From contig NZ_CP090960.1 of the NCBI RefSeq assembly GCF_021611515.1, forward strand, positions 3,144,001 to 3,208,000: a stretch of DNA of 64,000 bases, in the 5' to 3' direction. Numbering within the stretch: the first letter of the stretch is position 1; every line of letters begins with the position of its first letter. A program made the translations under genes and the position numbers. This document shows, in pieces, positions 8,360 to 17,241 of this stretch. Below the pieces are notes generated by a model. The model saw only the letters and a program-made list of their open reading frames with translations. It searched no databases and was not told where the DNA came from. This DNA is from Mariluticola halotolerans (GTDB lineage Bacteria; Pseudomonadota; Alphaproteobacteria; Rhizobiales; Devosiaceae).

Positions 8360-9354
8360 GCGCGCTTGCCGAAAAGCCCGACATGATGCGGCATCCGTTG
8401 ATCCAGGCGCGTGATATCTCGAAGTATTTCGAATCCTCATCTGGCTTTCTCTCCAAGGCCAAGCCGCCTGTGCGCGCTGTGGAAGGTGTGGATGTCGATA
8501 TTGCGGCTGGCGAAGTTCTGGGTGTGGTCGGGGAATCCGGCTCTGGAAAATCGACACTCGGTCGTCTGATCTTACGGTTGATCGAGGCGACGCGCGGCAG
8601 TGTTTCATTTGATGGCGAGGACATTGGTAATCTTGGGGCATCGGATATGCGCCGGTTCCGTCGGCATATGCAGATGATTTTCCAGGACCCGTTTGCGAGC
8701 CTTAATTCCCGTATGTCCATTGGTGATGCGTTGCTGGAACCGATCACATTGCATCGCGACCTGAGGGGCGGCGAGGCCCGTGATGAGGCCGTCGCTTTGC
8801 TGGAAAAGGTCGGTCTTTCGGGGGATCATATCAAGCGTTATCCGCGCATGTTCTCTGGTGGACAGCGTCAGCGTATCGCCATTGCCCGCGCACTGGCATC
8901 CGCGCCACGGTTTATTGTGGCCGATGAGCCTGTGTCGGCGCTGGATGTGTCCATTCAGGCGGAAGTAATCAACCTGCTCGAAAAGCTTCAGTCGGAATTG
9001 GGGCTGACGCTGATGTTCATCAGCCATGACCTGTCGGTGGTTGAGGTCATCACGGACCGGGTGATGGTTCTCTATCTTGGGCGCGTGATGGAGTTGGCGC
9101 CGACGGATAAATTGTATTCCCGACCGGCACACCCTTACACCGCAGCCCTCTTACAAGCCGCGCCAGGCGTGAAGACCGGCAAGAAACACATTCTCAAAGG
9201 CGAGATTCCCAGTCCGGCCAATCCGCCGTCGGGGTGCGTTTTCAGAACGCGCTGTCCTTTCGCCATAAATGAGTGCGCGCAAACCGTACCCAAACTGCGT
9301 CCCGTCGCCGATAACCATTTCAAGGCCTGTATCCGTGATGACCTTGCGCTCTGA
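8356..9354 (+). CDS. Peptide/opine-type ABC transporter ATP-binding protein (DppF-like)
   Basis: 332 residues. Walker A GESGSGKST, signature FSGGQRQR, Walker B FIVADEPVSALD, and the C-terminal HPYTAALL plus CVFRTRCPFA extension. ATGA overlap with the DppD-like gene. Partner ATPase of the same importer. The genes for an epimerase and RidA are inserted between the ATPases and the rest of the transporter, which argues for one transcription unit with a dedicated catabolic job. Confidence 0.9.
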   Translation: MSALAEKPDMMRHPLIQARDISKYFESSSGFLSKAKPPVRAVEGVDVDIAAGEVLGVVGESGSGKSTLGRLILRLIEATRGSVSFDGEDIGNLGASDMRRFRRHMQMIFQDPFASLNSRMSIGDALLEPITLHRDLRGGEARDEAVALLEKVGLSGDHIKRYPRMFSGGQRQRIAIARALASAPRFIVADEPVSALDVSIQAEVINLLEKLQSELGLTLMFISHDLSVVEVITDRVMVLYLGRVMELAPTDKLYSRPAHPYTAALLQAAPGVKTGKKHILKGEIPSPANPPSGCVFRTRCPFAINECAQTVPKLRPVADNHFKACIRDDLAL

Positions 9355-10312
9355 TTTTTTCGACCCTGACAAGCCGGTAATGGTGATTGGCGGCCGCGGC
9401 TTTGTCGGCTCGCATACGGTGCGCGCGCTGATTGCTGCCGGGCTGAAAGTGCATGTGTTCGGGCCGCCGATGCAGGTGGACTTGCTTGCCGATCTCGCTG
9501 GTCGTTTTACGGAATCGCACGGCTCGGTCATGGATCAGCAAGCCATGATTGACGCCATTGCCCAAAGCCGTTGTGACGCGGTTATCACCAATGCAGCTTT
9601 TGCAGCAGGCGATCAGGGCATGATGCGCAGTGGCGATCAAGACGCAGCCAAGGCCATGGATATCAATGTGGCAGGCTTTCGCCACACGCTTGAAGCAGCA
9701 CGTGTGTCGGGAATTCGCCGCGTTATCTGGTCAGATTCAACGGTGGTTTACGGGCCGCAGGATATTTATGGCACTGAACGTGTGGATGAGGGGGACGCGC
9801 GTCATCCCACCACTTTTTACGGCCTGACCAAGGTTTTGGGAGAAGATCTCGGGCAGTATTACCGCGACCGTTTCGATATGGATGTGGTCGGGCTTCGCAT
9901 GTCTTTGCTGCTTGGCGGCGATCTTTGGTATCGTGGGGCGGCGAGTGCGATTACGGGGGTGATGGCGGCGGCAAAGCCGGGCCATGAGCACGCTGTCAGT
10001 TTCCACAATGAACACATTGATTTGATGCACGTGGCCGACATTGCCCGGAGCATGGTTCTGGCTTTGACGCATCAGCACGCGCTTGCGCCGCATTATAACG
10101 TCAATGGGTTCACTGCCTGCATGAGCGAGATTATCGCCGCTGTCACAGCGGCTGTGCCTGGATATCAGGTCTCGCATGAGATTGTGGAAAGCCCGCTCAT
10201 ATTTCCGCTGATTTCGGATGAAGCGTTTCGGCGGACGGCTGGCTATGCGCCCACCTTCGATCTGAAAGCAGTGGTGAAGGCGCTTACTCAGGGAAATAAC
10301 GATGATAGATGA
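9338..10312 (+). CDS. NAD(P)-dependent epimerase/dehydratase (extended SDR)
   Basis: 324 residues from the start at 9338. Rossmann glycine motif GGRGFVG at 18-24 and the active-site Tyr161-x3-Lys165 in TFYGLTK; Ser/Thr in SDSTVVYG. These are the hallmarks of nucleotide-sugar or sugar-acid epimerase/dehydrogenases. It overlaps the DppF-like gene by 17 bases. A longer reading from 9269 is possible but would duplicate coding sequence of the ATPase. The operon context suggests oxidation or epimerisation of the imported compound. Confidence 0.8.
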   Translation: MTLRSDFFDPDKPVMVIGGRGFVGSHTVRALIAAGLKVHVFGPPMQVDLLADLAGRFTESHGSVMDQQAMIDAIAQSRCDAVITNAAFAAGDQGMMRSGDQDAAKAMDINVAGFRHTLEAARVSGIRRVIWSDSTVVYGPQDIYGTERVDEGDARHPTTFYGLTKVLGEDLGQYYRDRFDMDVVGLRMSLLLGGDLWYRGAASAITGVMAAAKPGHEHAVSFHNEHIDLMHVADIARSMVLALTHQHALAPHYNVNGFTACMSEIIAAVTAAVPGYQVSHEIVESPLIFPLISDEAFRRTAGYAPTFDLKAVVKALTQGNNDDR

Positions 10313-10760
10313 AAAACTCCGCGCGCTCGGTATTGAGTTGCCGCTGCCCGCAGAACCCTCCTTCAATTATGTCCCTATTACCCTGCATGGCGGGGTGGCC
10401 TATGTCAGCGGCCAAATGCCGAAGGTTGATGGCGCGGTCCGGGTGTTCGGCAAGGCGGGTGCCGAAGTCGATCTTGAAACTGCGCGCGAGCAAGCCCGCA
10501 TATGCATTTTGCAGGGCCTTTCATGTTTGCGTGCAGAATTGGGTTCGCTCGATCGCATCACCCGGGTTCTCAAGATCAATGGCTATGTCGCTTCGGCGCC
10601 GGGTTTCAACGCCCAACCCAAGGTGCTGGATGCTGCCTCGGATTTGCTGGTCGAGATTTTTGGGGATGCCGGACTGCATGCCCGCGCCGCAATCGGCGTG
10701 GCGGAACTGCCGCGTAATGCCGTTGTCGAAATCGAAATGACAGTCGCCTTCCGCGATTGA
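10302..10760 (+). CDS. RidA family protein (larger YjgF/Atu1372-type)
   Basis: 152 residues with the RidA fold pattern: VSGQMP near residue 38, an internal Gly/Leu-rich core, and NAVVEIEMTVAF at the end. The longer form (about 150 residues) matches the Atu1372/CtR-like branch rather than classical 128-residue RidA, and lacks the classical R-x-C-x-Q active-site string. RidA proteins deaminate reactive enamines/imines, so the substrate of this operon probably contains an amino group. Overlaps the epimerase gene by 11 bases. Confidence 0.85.
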   Translation: MIDEKLRALGIELPLPAEPSFNYVPITLHGGVAYVSGQMPKVDGAVRVFGKAGAEVDLETAREQARICILQGLSCLRAELGSLDRITRVLKINGYVASAPGFNAQPKVLDAASDLLVEIFGDAGLHARAAIGVAELPRNAVVEIEMTVAFRD

Positions 10761-10790
10761 GCAATACCGTCTTGCGCGGTTCGTCACACT

Positions 10791-10815
10791 GGTTCGGGAA
10801 GCCTGTTCTCGAACC
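10791..10815. other. Hairpin between ridA-like and binding-protein genes
   Basis: Inverted repeat GGTTCGgGAA / TTCtCGAACC with one mismatch and a five-base loop, 48 bases before the binding-protein start. It could stabilise the 5' end of the highly expressed downstream message or weakly terminate upstream transcription. No U-tract. Confidence 0.4.
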
Positions 10816-10863
10816 GTCCCTGAGAAGGGTGAAACAAAAGCAGGCAAAAAAAGGGGAATAGCA

Positions 10864-12468
10864 ATGTTACTATCTCAGGTATTCAGGCGCAGATCGCTTC
10901 TGAGGTCGGGTCTTATGGGGGCTGTTGTTCTGGGGTCTCTGGCCACGGCAATGCCGACATTTGCCCAGGCTGATGGACTTTATGGGCCCGCAGCAACCGA
11001 CGCCGTTTTGGGGGGGCGCCTCAATATGGGACTGTTGGTGGAGCCGCCTGCGCTCGATCCGTTCCATCAGGCTGCCGACGCGCGTATTCGCGTCACTGTT
11101 CTCATGTATCAGGGCCTTTTCTATGAAAGCCCGACAGGTGAGGCGATTCCGTTGCTGGCCGAAAGCTATACCGTCTCCGATGATGGTCTGGTTTATACGA
11201 TCAAGCTGCGTGAAGGCGTGAAGTTCCATACAGGCGCCGAAATGACGGCCGAGGACGTGGCTTACAGCTATAATTACATTCGCGACGCCGAGAATGGTTC
11301 ACCCGGCGCGGGCGATTTTGCTGCTGTCGACGATATTGTGGTGATTGACGACTACACCGTTGAGATCACTCTTTCTGCAGCAAATGCTTCTTTGCCGATG
11401 ACGCTTGGCAACAAATATGGCGCCGTCATTCCTGCAGGATATTTCGACGACGAGAATGCCAAGAATGCCATGAATGTAGCCAGCGTGGGCACGGGCCCCT
11501 TCAAGCTGGGTGAATTCGTGCCAAACTCGCAAGTCGTGCTCGAAAAAAATCCTGACTATTGGGAGCAGGGCATGCCCTATCTCGATGGTATTGATTTCTC
11601 CATCCTGCCGAATAGTGCCTCCATGCTCGTGGCGCTGCGCAACAATCGCGTAGACCTCGTTGCCTTGTCGCGTCCGCAAGATGTGCAGCAGGTGCAGAAT
11701 ATTGCCGGGCTAGAGATTGAACGTTGGCCATCGCTTGGGCAGACAGCGATTGATCTTGGTGCTGAAACTGCGCCTCTCGACAACCTGAAAGTACGTCAGG
11801 CGATTTCACTTGCGGTTGACAAGCAAGAAGTCATGCAAGCCTCAATCGGCGATTTTGGCACGGTCCTTGGAACGGTTCCCGCCGGTCTTCAGGAACAATG
11901 GGGGTTGCCGCTCGACGAGGTGCCGATGCAAGGGCCAGATATTGAGGCTGCAAAAGCCTTGATGGCTGAAGCAGGCATGGCGGACGGTTTCACCCTGACG
12001 CTGACCACTATCAATGGCTATGACTGGATGGATCCGGCCGCCGTTACCCTGCGCGAGCAGCTTGGGGAGATCGGCATTACGGTTGATATCCAGCGTGTCG
12101 ATCTGGGCGTGTGGATCAACAACTTCCGTTCAAAGCAGATGGGCTTCACGTTTAACGATTGGGCGACCCAGCCTGATCCCAACCTGTTGTTCTACCGGCA
12201 CTTCCACAAGGCACCAGAAGGCGCGGATTTCCGCAATTGGGCCAATGATTCAGCAAGCGCATTGCTTGATGAGGGGCGTGCAACTTCTGATCAGGCCAAG
12301 CGCCGCGAGATCTATCTCGAATTCCAGAAGGAACTTGCCGATACCGTTCCCACGATCATGCTGTTTTCGCCTGATCACATAACGGTACGTAATGACCGGG
12401 TGCACAACTACGTGCAGCATCCGACCGGCTGGTATTACGGCTTGGCCCGGACATATCTCAGCGAATGA
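10864..12468 (+). CDS. Family 5 extracellular solute-binding protein (peptide/opine/nickel type)
   Basis: 534 residues, usual for the DppA/OppA family. N-terminus FRRRSLLRSGLMGAVVLG then AFAQ-like cleavage (TFAQA, about residue 37) looks like a Tat-type signal. Family pattern GGRLNMGLLVEPPALDPFHQ and later LPLLAESYTVSDDGLVYTIKLREGVKFH are standard. It delivers the substrate to the permeases at 12564 and 13521. The ligand pocket cannot be read by eye. Confidence 0.92.
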   Translation: MLLSQVFRRRSLLRSGLMGAVVLGSLATAMPTFAQADGLYGPAATDAVLGGRLNMGLLVEPPALDPFHQAADARIRVTVLMYQGLFYESPTGEAIPLLAESYTVSDDGLVYTIKLREGVKFHTGAEMTAEDVAYSYNYIRDAENGSPGAGDFAAVDDIVVIDDYTVEITLSAANASLPMTLGNKYGAVIPAGYFDDENAKNAMNVASVGTGPFKLGEFVPNSQVVLEKNPDYWEQGMPYLDGIDFSILPNSASMLVALRNNRVDLVALSRPQDVQQVQNIAGLEIERWPSLGQTAIDLGAETAPLDNLKVRQAISLAVDKQEVMQASIGDFGTVLGTVPAGLQEQWGLPLDEVPMQGPDIEAAKALMAEAGMADGFTLTLTTINGYDWMDPAAVTLREQLGEIGITVDIQRVDLGVWINNFRSKQMGFTFNDWATQPDPNLLFYRHFHKAPEGADFRNWANDSASALLDEGRATSDQAKRREIYLEFQKELADTVPTIMLFSPDHITVRNDRVHNYVQHPTGWYYGLARTYLSE

Positions 12469-12514
12469 GCGATGCGCCATGGCCAGTGATGGTCATGGCA
12501 GCTCAAATATCAAA

Positions 12515-12535
12515 GGGAGGCGGATGCCGCCTCCC
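12515..12535 (+). terminator. Intra-operon attenuator hairpin after binding-protein gene
   Basis: GGGAGGCGG / CCGCCTCCC with a three-base loop, followed by ACCTTTTCC. It lies between the binding-protein stop and the DppB-like start. A second weaker hairpin (GCCATGGCC / GGTCATGGC) precedes it at about 12477-12500. Together they could lower permease expression or protect the 3' end of the binding-protein message. Confidence 0.65.
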
Positions 12536-12563
12536 ACCTTTTCCGACTTAACGGGTAATCCTT

Positions 12564-13508
12564 ATGGGCTCATATCTCGTCAAGCGTCTGTTTGCATCCT
12601 TGCTGACGGCGCTGCTGGCTTCAGTTCTTGTATTCTTGCTTGTACGCCTCGTGCCGGGTGACGTCGTCTCGCAGATGATGGGACAGGCTGGTGGTGAGAC
12701 GGCAGAAAACGCATTGCGCAACTTCTTTGGTCTCGACCAACCGATTTATGTGCAATACGCGAACTGGCTGATGCAGTTGCTGCAGGGCAATCTGGGCACG
12801 AGCTGGACCCGTGGAATCCCGGTTACCCAGATGTTGGGTCCGGCCTTTCTTGTTACCCTTGAAATTGGCTTGCTGACTTTGCTGGTGGCGACGCTTGTGG
12901 GGTTGCCGCTCGGTATTGTGGCGGCGATCCACGAAGGCAAACCGCTCGACAACCTCATTCAGGCTTTCAACATTCTGGGGCTGTCCGCGCCTGTGTTCTG
13001 GATTGGTCTGATGCTGCTTGTGGGCGTGTCGACAACTTTTTCCTGGTCGCCGCCCCTGCGATATGTGTCGCCGGTTCAGTCACTGGGAGGTAATCTTGAA
13101 ATTCTCGCTTTGCCGATCATGAGCCTGGGGCTGTTGCAAGCGGCAGCCTATAGCCAGTTTGTCAGGCAGAATGTGGTGTCGGCGTTACATCAGGAGTATG
13201 TGCGCACCGCCATTGCCAAGGGCGTGTCCAAACGGGTCATTTTCTTCAAGCATATCCTGCGCAATGTGATGATCCCGATCATTACCTTTATGGGGCTGAT
13301 CCTTATCCAGATTCTGGGCGGTGTGGTGATCATTGAATCGCTGTTTGCCTTGCCGGGCCTGGGGCGGCTTTTGCTCTCGGCCATCGAAACCCGCGACTAT
13401 CCCGTGGTTCAGGGGGCGCTACTGATTGTTGTTGCCGCTGCCATGGTGGTCAACCTTCTGGTCGATCTTGCCTACCGGCTGATTGATCCCCGCGTACGCG
13501 TCGCCTGA
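12564..13508 (+). CDS. Peptide-type ABC transporter permease (DppB-like)
   Basis: 314 residues with six predicted membrane segments. N-terminal SYLVKRLFASLLTALLASVLVFLLVRLVPGD is the classic DppB start; the coupling loop is YVRTAIAKGVSKRVIFFKHILRN. The start at 12564 lies 95 bases after the binding-protein stop, across the attenuator. Confidence 0.92.
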   Translation: MGSYLVKRLFASLLTALLASVLVFLLVRLVPGDVVSQMMGQAGGETAENALRNFFGLDQPIYVQYANWLMQLLQGNLGTSWTRGIPVTQMLGPAFLVTLEIGLLTLLVATLVGLPLGIVAAIHEGKPLDNLIQAFNILGLSAPVFWIGLMLLVGVSTTFSWSPPLRYVSPVQSLGGNLEILALPIMSLGLLQAAAYSQFVRQNVVSALHQEYVRTAIAKGVSKRVIFFKHILRNVMIPIITFMGLILIQILGGVVIIESLFALPGLGRLLLSAIETRDYPVVQGALLIVVAAAMVVNLLVDLAYRLIDPRVRVA

Positions 13509-13520
13509 GCTAGGACCTGA

Positions 13521-14381
13521 ATGATGAACCAGAAAATAACCAATGCCACACGTCCGGCACTCAGCAGTGTGTTTCGCATGATACGGCGGGAGCCGGGTTT
13601 GGCTCTGGGGCTGCTCATACTTGCCTGTATTCTGATTATAGCGCTGTTCCCGACGCTTTTTACCCGCACTTCGCCCTTTGATATTGATGTTGGCGCATCG
13701 ATGCTGCCGCCTTCCCCCAGCCACTGGTTCGGAACCGACGATGTCGGACGCGACCTTTTTGCCCGCGTGATTCATGGTACGCGCATCACATTGTCGATTT
13801 GCGCGGGATCACTGCTGGTATCAGCTCTGGTCGGGGGCATTCTCGGCCTGGCATCGGGCTATTTCAGTGGCTGGCTCGATCAGGTGTTGGGGCGTTTGAT
13901 TGACGTCTTGCTCAGCTTTCCGCCTATCATTCTGGGGGTTATCATTACCGGCGTGCTCGGGCCACAGACCGTTAATCTCATTCTGGCTCTGTCGATTGTC
14001 TACATGCCGGTATTCTTTCGCATCGCGCGGGCTGGTGCGCTCAGTGAGGCCGGTAAAACCTATGTTGAGGCAGCGCGGTCGATTGGCATAAATGAACCGA
14101 CCATTTTGCGTAAGCATGTTGCACGCAACGTCATGCCCCTCATGCTCACGCAGTACATGATATTGTTCCCGCTCATCCTGCAAATTCAGGCAGCGCTTGG
14201 ATTTTTGGGGTTGGGTGTGCAGCCGCCGGCGCCAGACTGGGGCGCCATTCTGGAGCAAGGCAAGGATTTCATCCTGTTTGCGCCGTGGATGTCGGTATTT
14301 CCGGGGCTGGCTGTGCTTCTGGCATCGCTTTCCCTGATGCTTGTAGGCCGCGCCCTGCAAAAGCGTGTAGATCAGCGGTAA
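13521..14381 (+). CDS. Peptide-type ABC transporter permease (DppC-like)
   Basis: 286 residues, N-terminal cytoplasmic stretch followed by six segments. HWFGTDDVGRDLFARVIHGTR is the signature of DppC/OppC permeases; EAA loop is YVEAARSIGINEPTILRKHVARN. Starts 12 bases after DppB. The C-terminal region ends in GRALQKRVDQR. Last plus-strand gene of the operon. Confidence 0.92.
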   Translation: MMNQKITNATRPALSSVFRMIRREPGLALGLLILACILIIALFPTLFTRTSPFDIDVGASMLPPSPSHWFGTDDVGRDLFARVIHGTRITLSICAGSLLVSALVGGILGLASGYFSGWLDQVLGRLIDVLLSFPPIILGVIITGVLGPQTVNLILALSIVYMPVFFRIARAGALSEAGKTYVEAARSIGINEPTILRKHVARNVMPLMLTQYMILFPLILQIQAALGFLGLGVQPPAPDWGAILEQGKDFILFAPWMSVFPGLAVLLASLSLMLVGRALQKRVDQR

Positions 14382-14384
14382 TGG

Positions 14385-14418
14385 GAATGCTTTCGAAACC
14401 CGATCCGGTTCAGCATTC
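14385..14418. terminator. Bidirectional terminator-like stem-loop between convergent genes
   Basis: GAATGCT at 14385-14391 pairs with AGCATTC at 14412-14418, with an inner GAAACC/GGTTC helix. It sits in the 47-base gap between the DppC-like gene and the convergent GntR gene and could serve both. Confidence 0.5.
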
Positions 14419-14428
14419 TGTGCCTGGC

Positions 14429-15142
14429 CTAGTCGCCGCTGGCATTGGAGAGTGTGCGCAGCAGATAGGCTTCGATGGCCTCACGTGCCTTGACCGAATC
14501 CCGACGCTTGAGAGCATCGACGATTTCGAGGTTGTCACGATAGGCGGTTTCGCGCACGGCCGAGACGGGTGCAGGATGCCCGCCCGGACGTCCCCAGCCT
14601 GCACGGCGGCGGGACGCCAGGATTTGTTCAAAGATCGAGACGATAAAACGGTTGCGCGAGCCACGTGCAATGGCCAGATGCAAGCCGTATTTGGCTTCCT
14701 TGAATTCGCTCCAGCTCACGGCATGGCGCATGGCGTGCAAGGCTTCTTCCATATGAGCGATATGCTCGGGGGTTGCGCGTTCGACCACAAGGTCGGGCAG
14801 GTTGGGCTCAAACAAAAGCCGCGCCTCAAGCAGTTCCGCCAATTCGTACTCATCACCGGCGGCACCTGCTTTGCCAGCATTTTCAGCCACAAACGTTCCA
14901 CGGCCCACATGGCGAATGATCAGACCTTCGCTGGCAAGCTGGTTCATGGTCTTGCGCACCGTATTACGGGCGGCATTGAACTGGTTGGACAGCGAACGTT
15001 CGGTGGGCAACCGGCTGCCAGCTGCGAATGTGCCATTCTGGATTGCAGCTTTGAGATCGCGATAAATCGCTTGCGCGTCCTGTTCGGACTTGGCGCGAAT
15101 GCCAGCGTTCGGTTTGAGGGTTATGGTTGGCTCTTGAAGCAT
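14429..15142 (-). CDS. GntR family transcriptional regulator, FadR (FCD) subfamily
   Basis: 237 residues. N-terminal winged helix (DLKAAIQNGTFAAGSRLPTERSLSNQFNAARNTVRKTMNQLASEGLI) and an all-helical FCD ligand domain ending in AREAIEAYLLRTL. FCD regulators sense carboxylic acids. It is placed between the enolase/Dpp-like operon, which it ends convergently, and the divergent ThDP enzyme gene; it may control either or both. Confidence 0.9.
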   Translation of the reverse strand: MLQEPTITLKPNAGIRAKSEQDAQAIYRDLKAAIQNGTFAAGSRLPTERSLSNQFNAARNTVRKTMNQLASEGLIIRHVGRGTFVAENAGKAGAAGDEYELAELLEARLLFEPNLPDLVVERATPEHIAHMEEALHAMRHAVSWSEFKEAKYGLHLAIARGSRNRFIVSIFEQILASRRRAGWGRPGGHPAPVSAVRETAYRDNLEIVDALKRRDSVKAREAIEAYLLRTLSNASGD

Positions 15143-15244
15143 GCAAAATTACTTTTGGTCTGGATGAGGCCGTTATTGGCCGACACCTGTCCTACACTAT
15201 TACCCGCCCCGCGACAAACATCCAAACATCATGTCCCTGGTCAC

Positions 15245-15264
15245 TTCCCGCGTTATGGCGGGAA
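15245..15264. promoter_or_regulatory. Candidate operator between gntR and ThDP enzyme gene
   Basis: Perfect inverted repeat TTCCCGC-N6-GCGGGAA in the 214-base divergent gap. It is 93 bases before the ThDP enzyme start and about 100 bases from the regulator start, a suitable place for control of both. It could equally be an RNA hairpin. The remainder of the gap holds no gene that I can see. Confidence 0.4.
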
Positions 15265-15356
15265 ATGGTTGGATTTGGTGATCTCTGGCCTGTCCCGGGC
15301 AAATCTTGACTATTTCCGGCCCGCTGCGTTGCGCGCCTAACTTGTTGGAGGATCTG

Positions 15357-17042
15357 ATGACAAAAACTACGAACCCTTTGGGGATTCGCGGAGGTGACCT
15401 CCTGGTTTCGAGCCTGAAGGCGCAGAAAGTCGACCGGGTTTTCTGCGTGCCTGGGGAAAGCTATTTGCCGGTGCTCGATGCGCTTTATGATGCCCGCGAG
15501 GAAATCGAGCTTGTTGTTTGCCGTCAGGAGGGTGGAGCCGCGAATATGGCCGATGCCTATGGCAAGTTGACCGGGCGCCCGGGCGTTTGTTTCGTAACCC
15601 GTGGGCCGGGCGCGACCAATGCGTCGATTGGCGTGCACACCGCGTTTCAGGACTCCACGCCCATGGTGTTGTTTGTCGGTCAGGTCGGTAGCGAGATCAA
15701 GGATCGCGAAGGTTTTCAGGAAGTGGATTTTCGCGCCATGTTTGCGCCGCTTGCCAAGTGGTCAGCGGAGATTTCCGATGCTCGCCGAATCCCTGAATAT
15801 GTTCATCGGGCGTTTCAGACCGCGATGGCCGGTCGGCCGGGGCCGGTGGTGCTGGCCTTGCCTGAGGATGTGCTGAGCGCGCTGGTGCCTGAGACAGTGG
15901 ATCCCGGTCGCATGGCTGTTCCGGTGCCTTCCGCCCCGCCAGCGGATGCGCTGACGGACCTTGCCGGGATGGTCGAGGCGGCCAGCAAGCCGCTTATGAT
16001 TGTCGGGGGCGGTGGATGGAGCCAGGAAACCGGACGCTCTGTTGAGGCATTTGCCGAAGAATTCGGGGTGGCGATTGCGAGTTCGCTACGCTGTCAGGAC
16101 TATGTGGCCAATTCCCATCCGAATTATGTCGGGCATCTTTCCATCGGCACAGATCCCAAACTTGCAGCGCATGTGCGCGAGGCTGATCTGTTGCTTGTCT
16201 TCGGATCGAGGCTGGGTGAAATGACGACCGCTGGCTATTCGCTTATTGAGGCGCCGCATGCCGGTGCCCGGCTCATTCATGTTTACCCGGATCCCGAAGA
16301 GCTGGGGCGGGTCTATCAAGCCGATCTCATGATCAATGCTGCGACAAGCGAGGCGGCAAAGTCGCTGAGCCATCTGCAATGTGGCAAGGTGAGAGACACC
16401 GGCTGGATTGAAGCTTGCCGGGCTGATTATGAAGCCTCGTTACAGGCCGTCAAGTCTGACCGTGCTCTTGATATGGCCGAGGTCATTGCGACCATGCGCA
16501 AGCGCTTGCCTGTCGATACAATAATTGCCAGCGGAGCTGGCAATTATACTGGGTGGGTGCACAATTACTGGCCATTCGAGACCTACCGGTCCCAGCTGGC
16601 CCCCACTTCCGGGGCGATGGGCTATGGTGTGCCGGCTGCCGTCGCTGCAAAGCTGACCTTTCCGGAACGCGAGGTTGTCGCCTTTGCCGGCGATGGCTGC
16701 TTTTTGATGAACGGGCAGGAACTGGCCACGGCTGCGCAATATAATGCCAAGCTTTTGTTCATCGTCGTCAACAATGGCATGTATGGCACTATCCGCATGC
16801 ATCAGGAACGTGATTTCCCGTCCCGCGTTTTTGGCACCGATCTGGTCAACCCGGATTTTGCGGCGCTGGCGCGTGCCTATGGTCTGCACGGGGAGTGTGT
16901 CGAGCGGGGAGAGGAATTCGAAGCCGCTCTCGAAAGGGCGCTTGGGGCGGAAACCTCAGCCCTGATTGAATTGCGCGTTGATCCCGATGTTATCTCGGTG
17001 CGCACAACACTCACGGCAATGCGGGCGAAACACAGCGCCTAG
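15357..17042 (+). CDS. Thiamine diphosphate-dependent enzyme, acetolactate synthase-like
   Basis: 561 residues with the three ThDP enzyme domains: N-terminal pyrimidine domain with the catalytic Glu58 in CRQEGGAANMADAYGKLTG, central domain with IVGGGGWSQ, and C-terminal pyrophosphate domain with GDGCFLMNGQELATAAQ near residue 445 and NNGMYG. Start 15357 follows GGAGG at 15347-15351. No regulatory (IlvN) subunit gene is adjacent, so this is unlikely to be the biosynthetic acetolactate synthase. Relatives include benzoylformate decarboxylase, sulfoacetaldehyde acetyltransferase and oxalyl-CoA decarboxylase. Substrate unassigned; probably a 2-keto acid. Confidence 0.85.
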   Translation: MTKTTNPLGIRGGDLLVSSLKAQKVDRVFCVPGESYLPVLDALYDAREEIELVVCRQEGGAANMADAYGKLTGRPGVCFVTRGPGATNASIGVHTAFQDSTPMVLFVGQVGSEIKDREGFQEVDFRAMFAPLAKWSAEISDARRIPEYVHRAFQTAMAGRPGPVVLALPEDVLSALVPETVDPGRMAVPVPSAPPADALTDLAGMVEAASKPLMIVGGGGWSQETGRSVEAFAEEFGVAIASSLRCQDYVANSHPNYVGHLSIGTDPKLAAHVREADLLLVFGSRLGEMTTAGYSLIEAPHAGARLIHVYPDPEELGRVYQADLMINAATSEAAKSLSHLQCGKVRDTGWIEACRADYEASLQAVKSDRALDMAEVIATMRKRLPVDTIIASGAGNYTGWVHNYWPFETYRSQLAPTSGAMGYGVPAAVAAKLTFPEREVVAFAGDGCFLMNGQELATAAQYNAKLLFIVVNNGMYGTIRMHQERDFPSRVFGTDLVNPDFAALARAYGLHGECVERGEEFEAALERALGAETSALIELRVDPDVISVRTTLTAMRAKHSA

Positions 17043-17105
17043 AACCGGTCAACTTCTGTTGGGATCAAAAGCCTGGCTACAGCTCTTTGATTTGTCGCGT
17101 TCTGA

Positions 17106-17134
17106 CCCGAACAAGTGGTTTCCACTTGTTCGGG
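17106..17134. repeat. Palindromic intergenic element / terminator of ThDP enzyme gene
   Basis: CCCGAACAAGTGG and its exact complement with a TTT loop: a perfect 13-bp stem 64 bases after the stop at 17042. It resembles in form the REP-like palindromes scattered between genes in Hyphomicrobiales, with a similar CGGGAAACGCT tail. It lies between convergent genes and may terminate both. Confidence 0.6.
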
Positions 17135-17241
17135 AAACGCTTTCGGCGACGCGCCCGAAACGGCTTGTGTGGTCATTCCGTCCCGTTATGAGGCCGGGGA
17201 AACGCAAAATCGTTTGCAGAGGGGGCAATATTGGCCGTTGC

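Noticed and set aside
14285-15340. A 351-codon plus-strand frame over the GntR gene
   Set aside because: The minus-strand GntR protein has an unmistakable winged helix and FCD domain; the plus frame has no recognisable domain.
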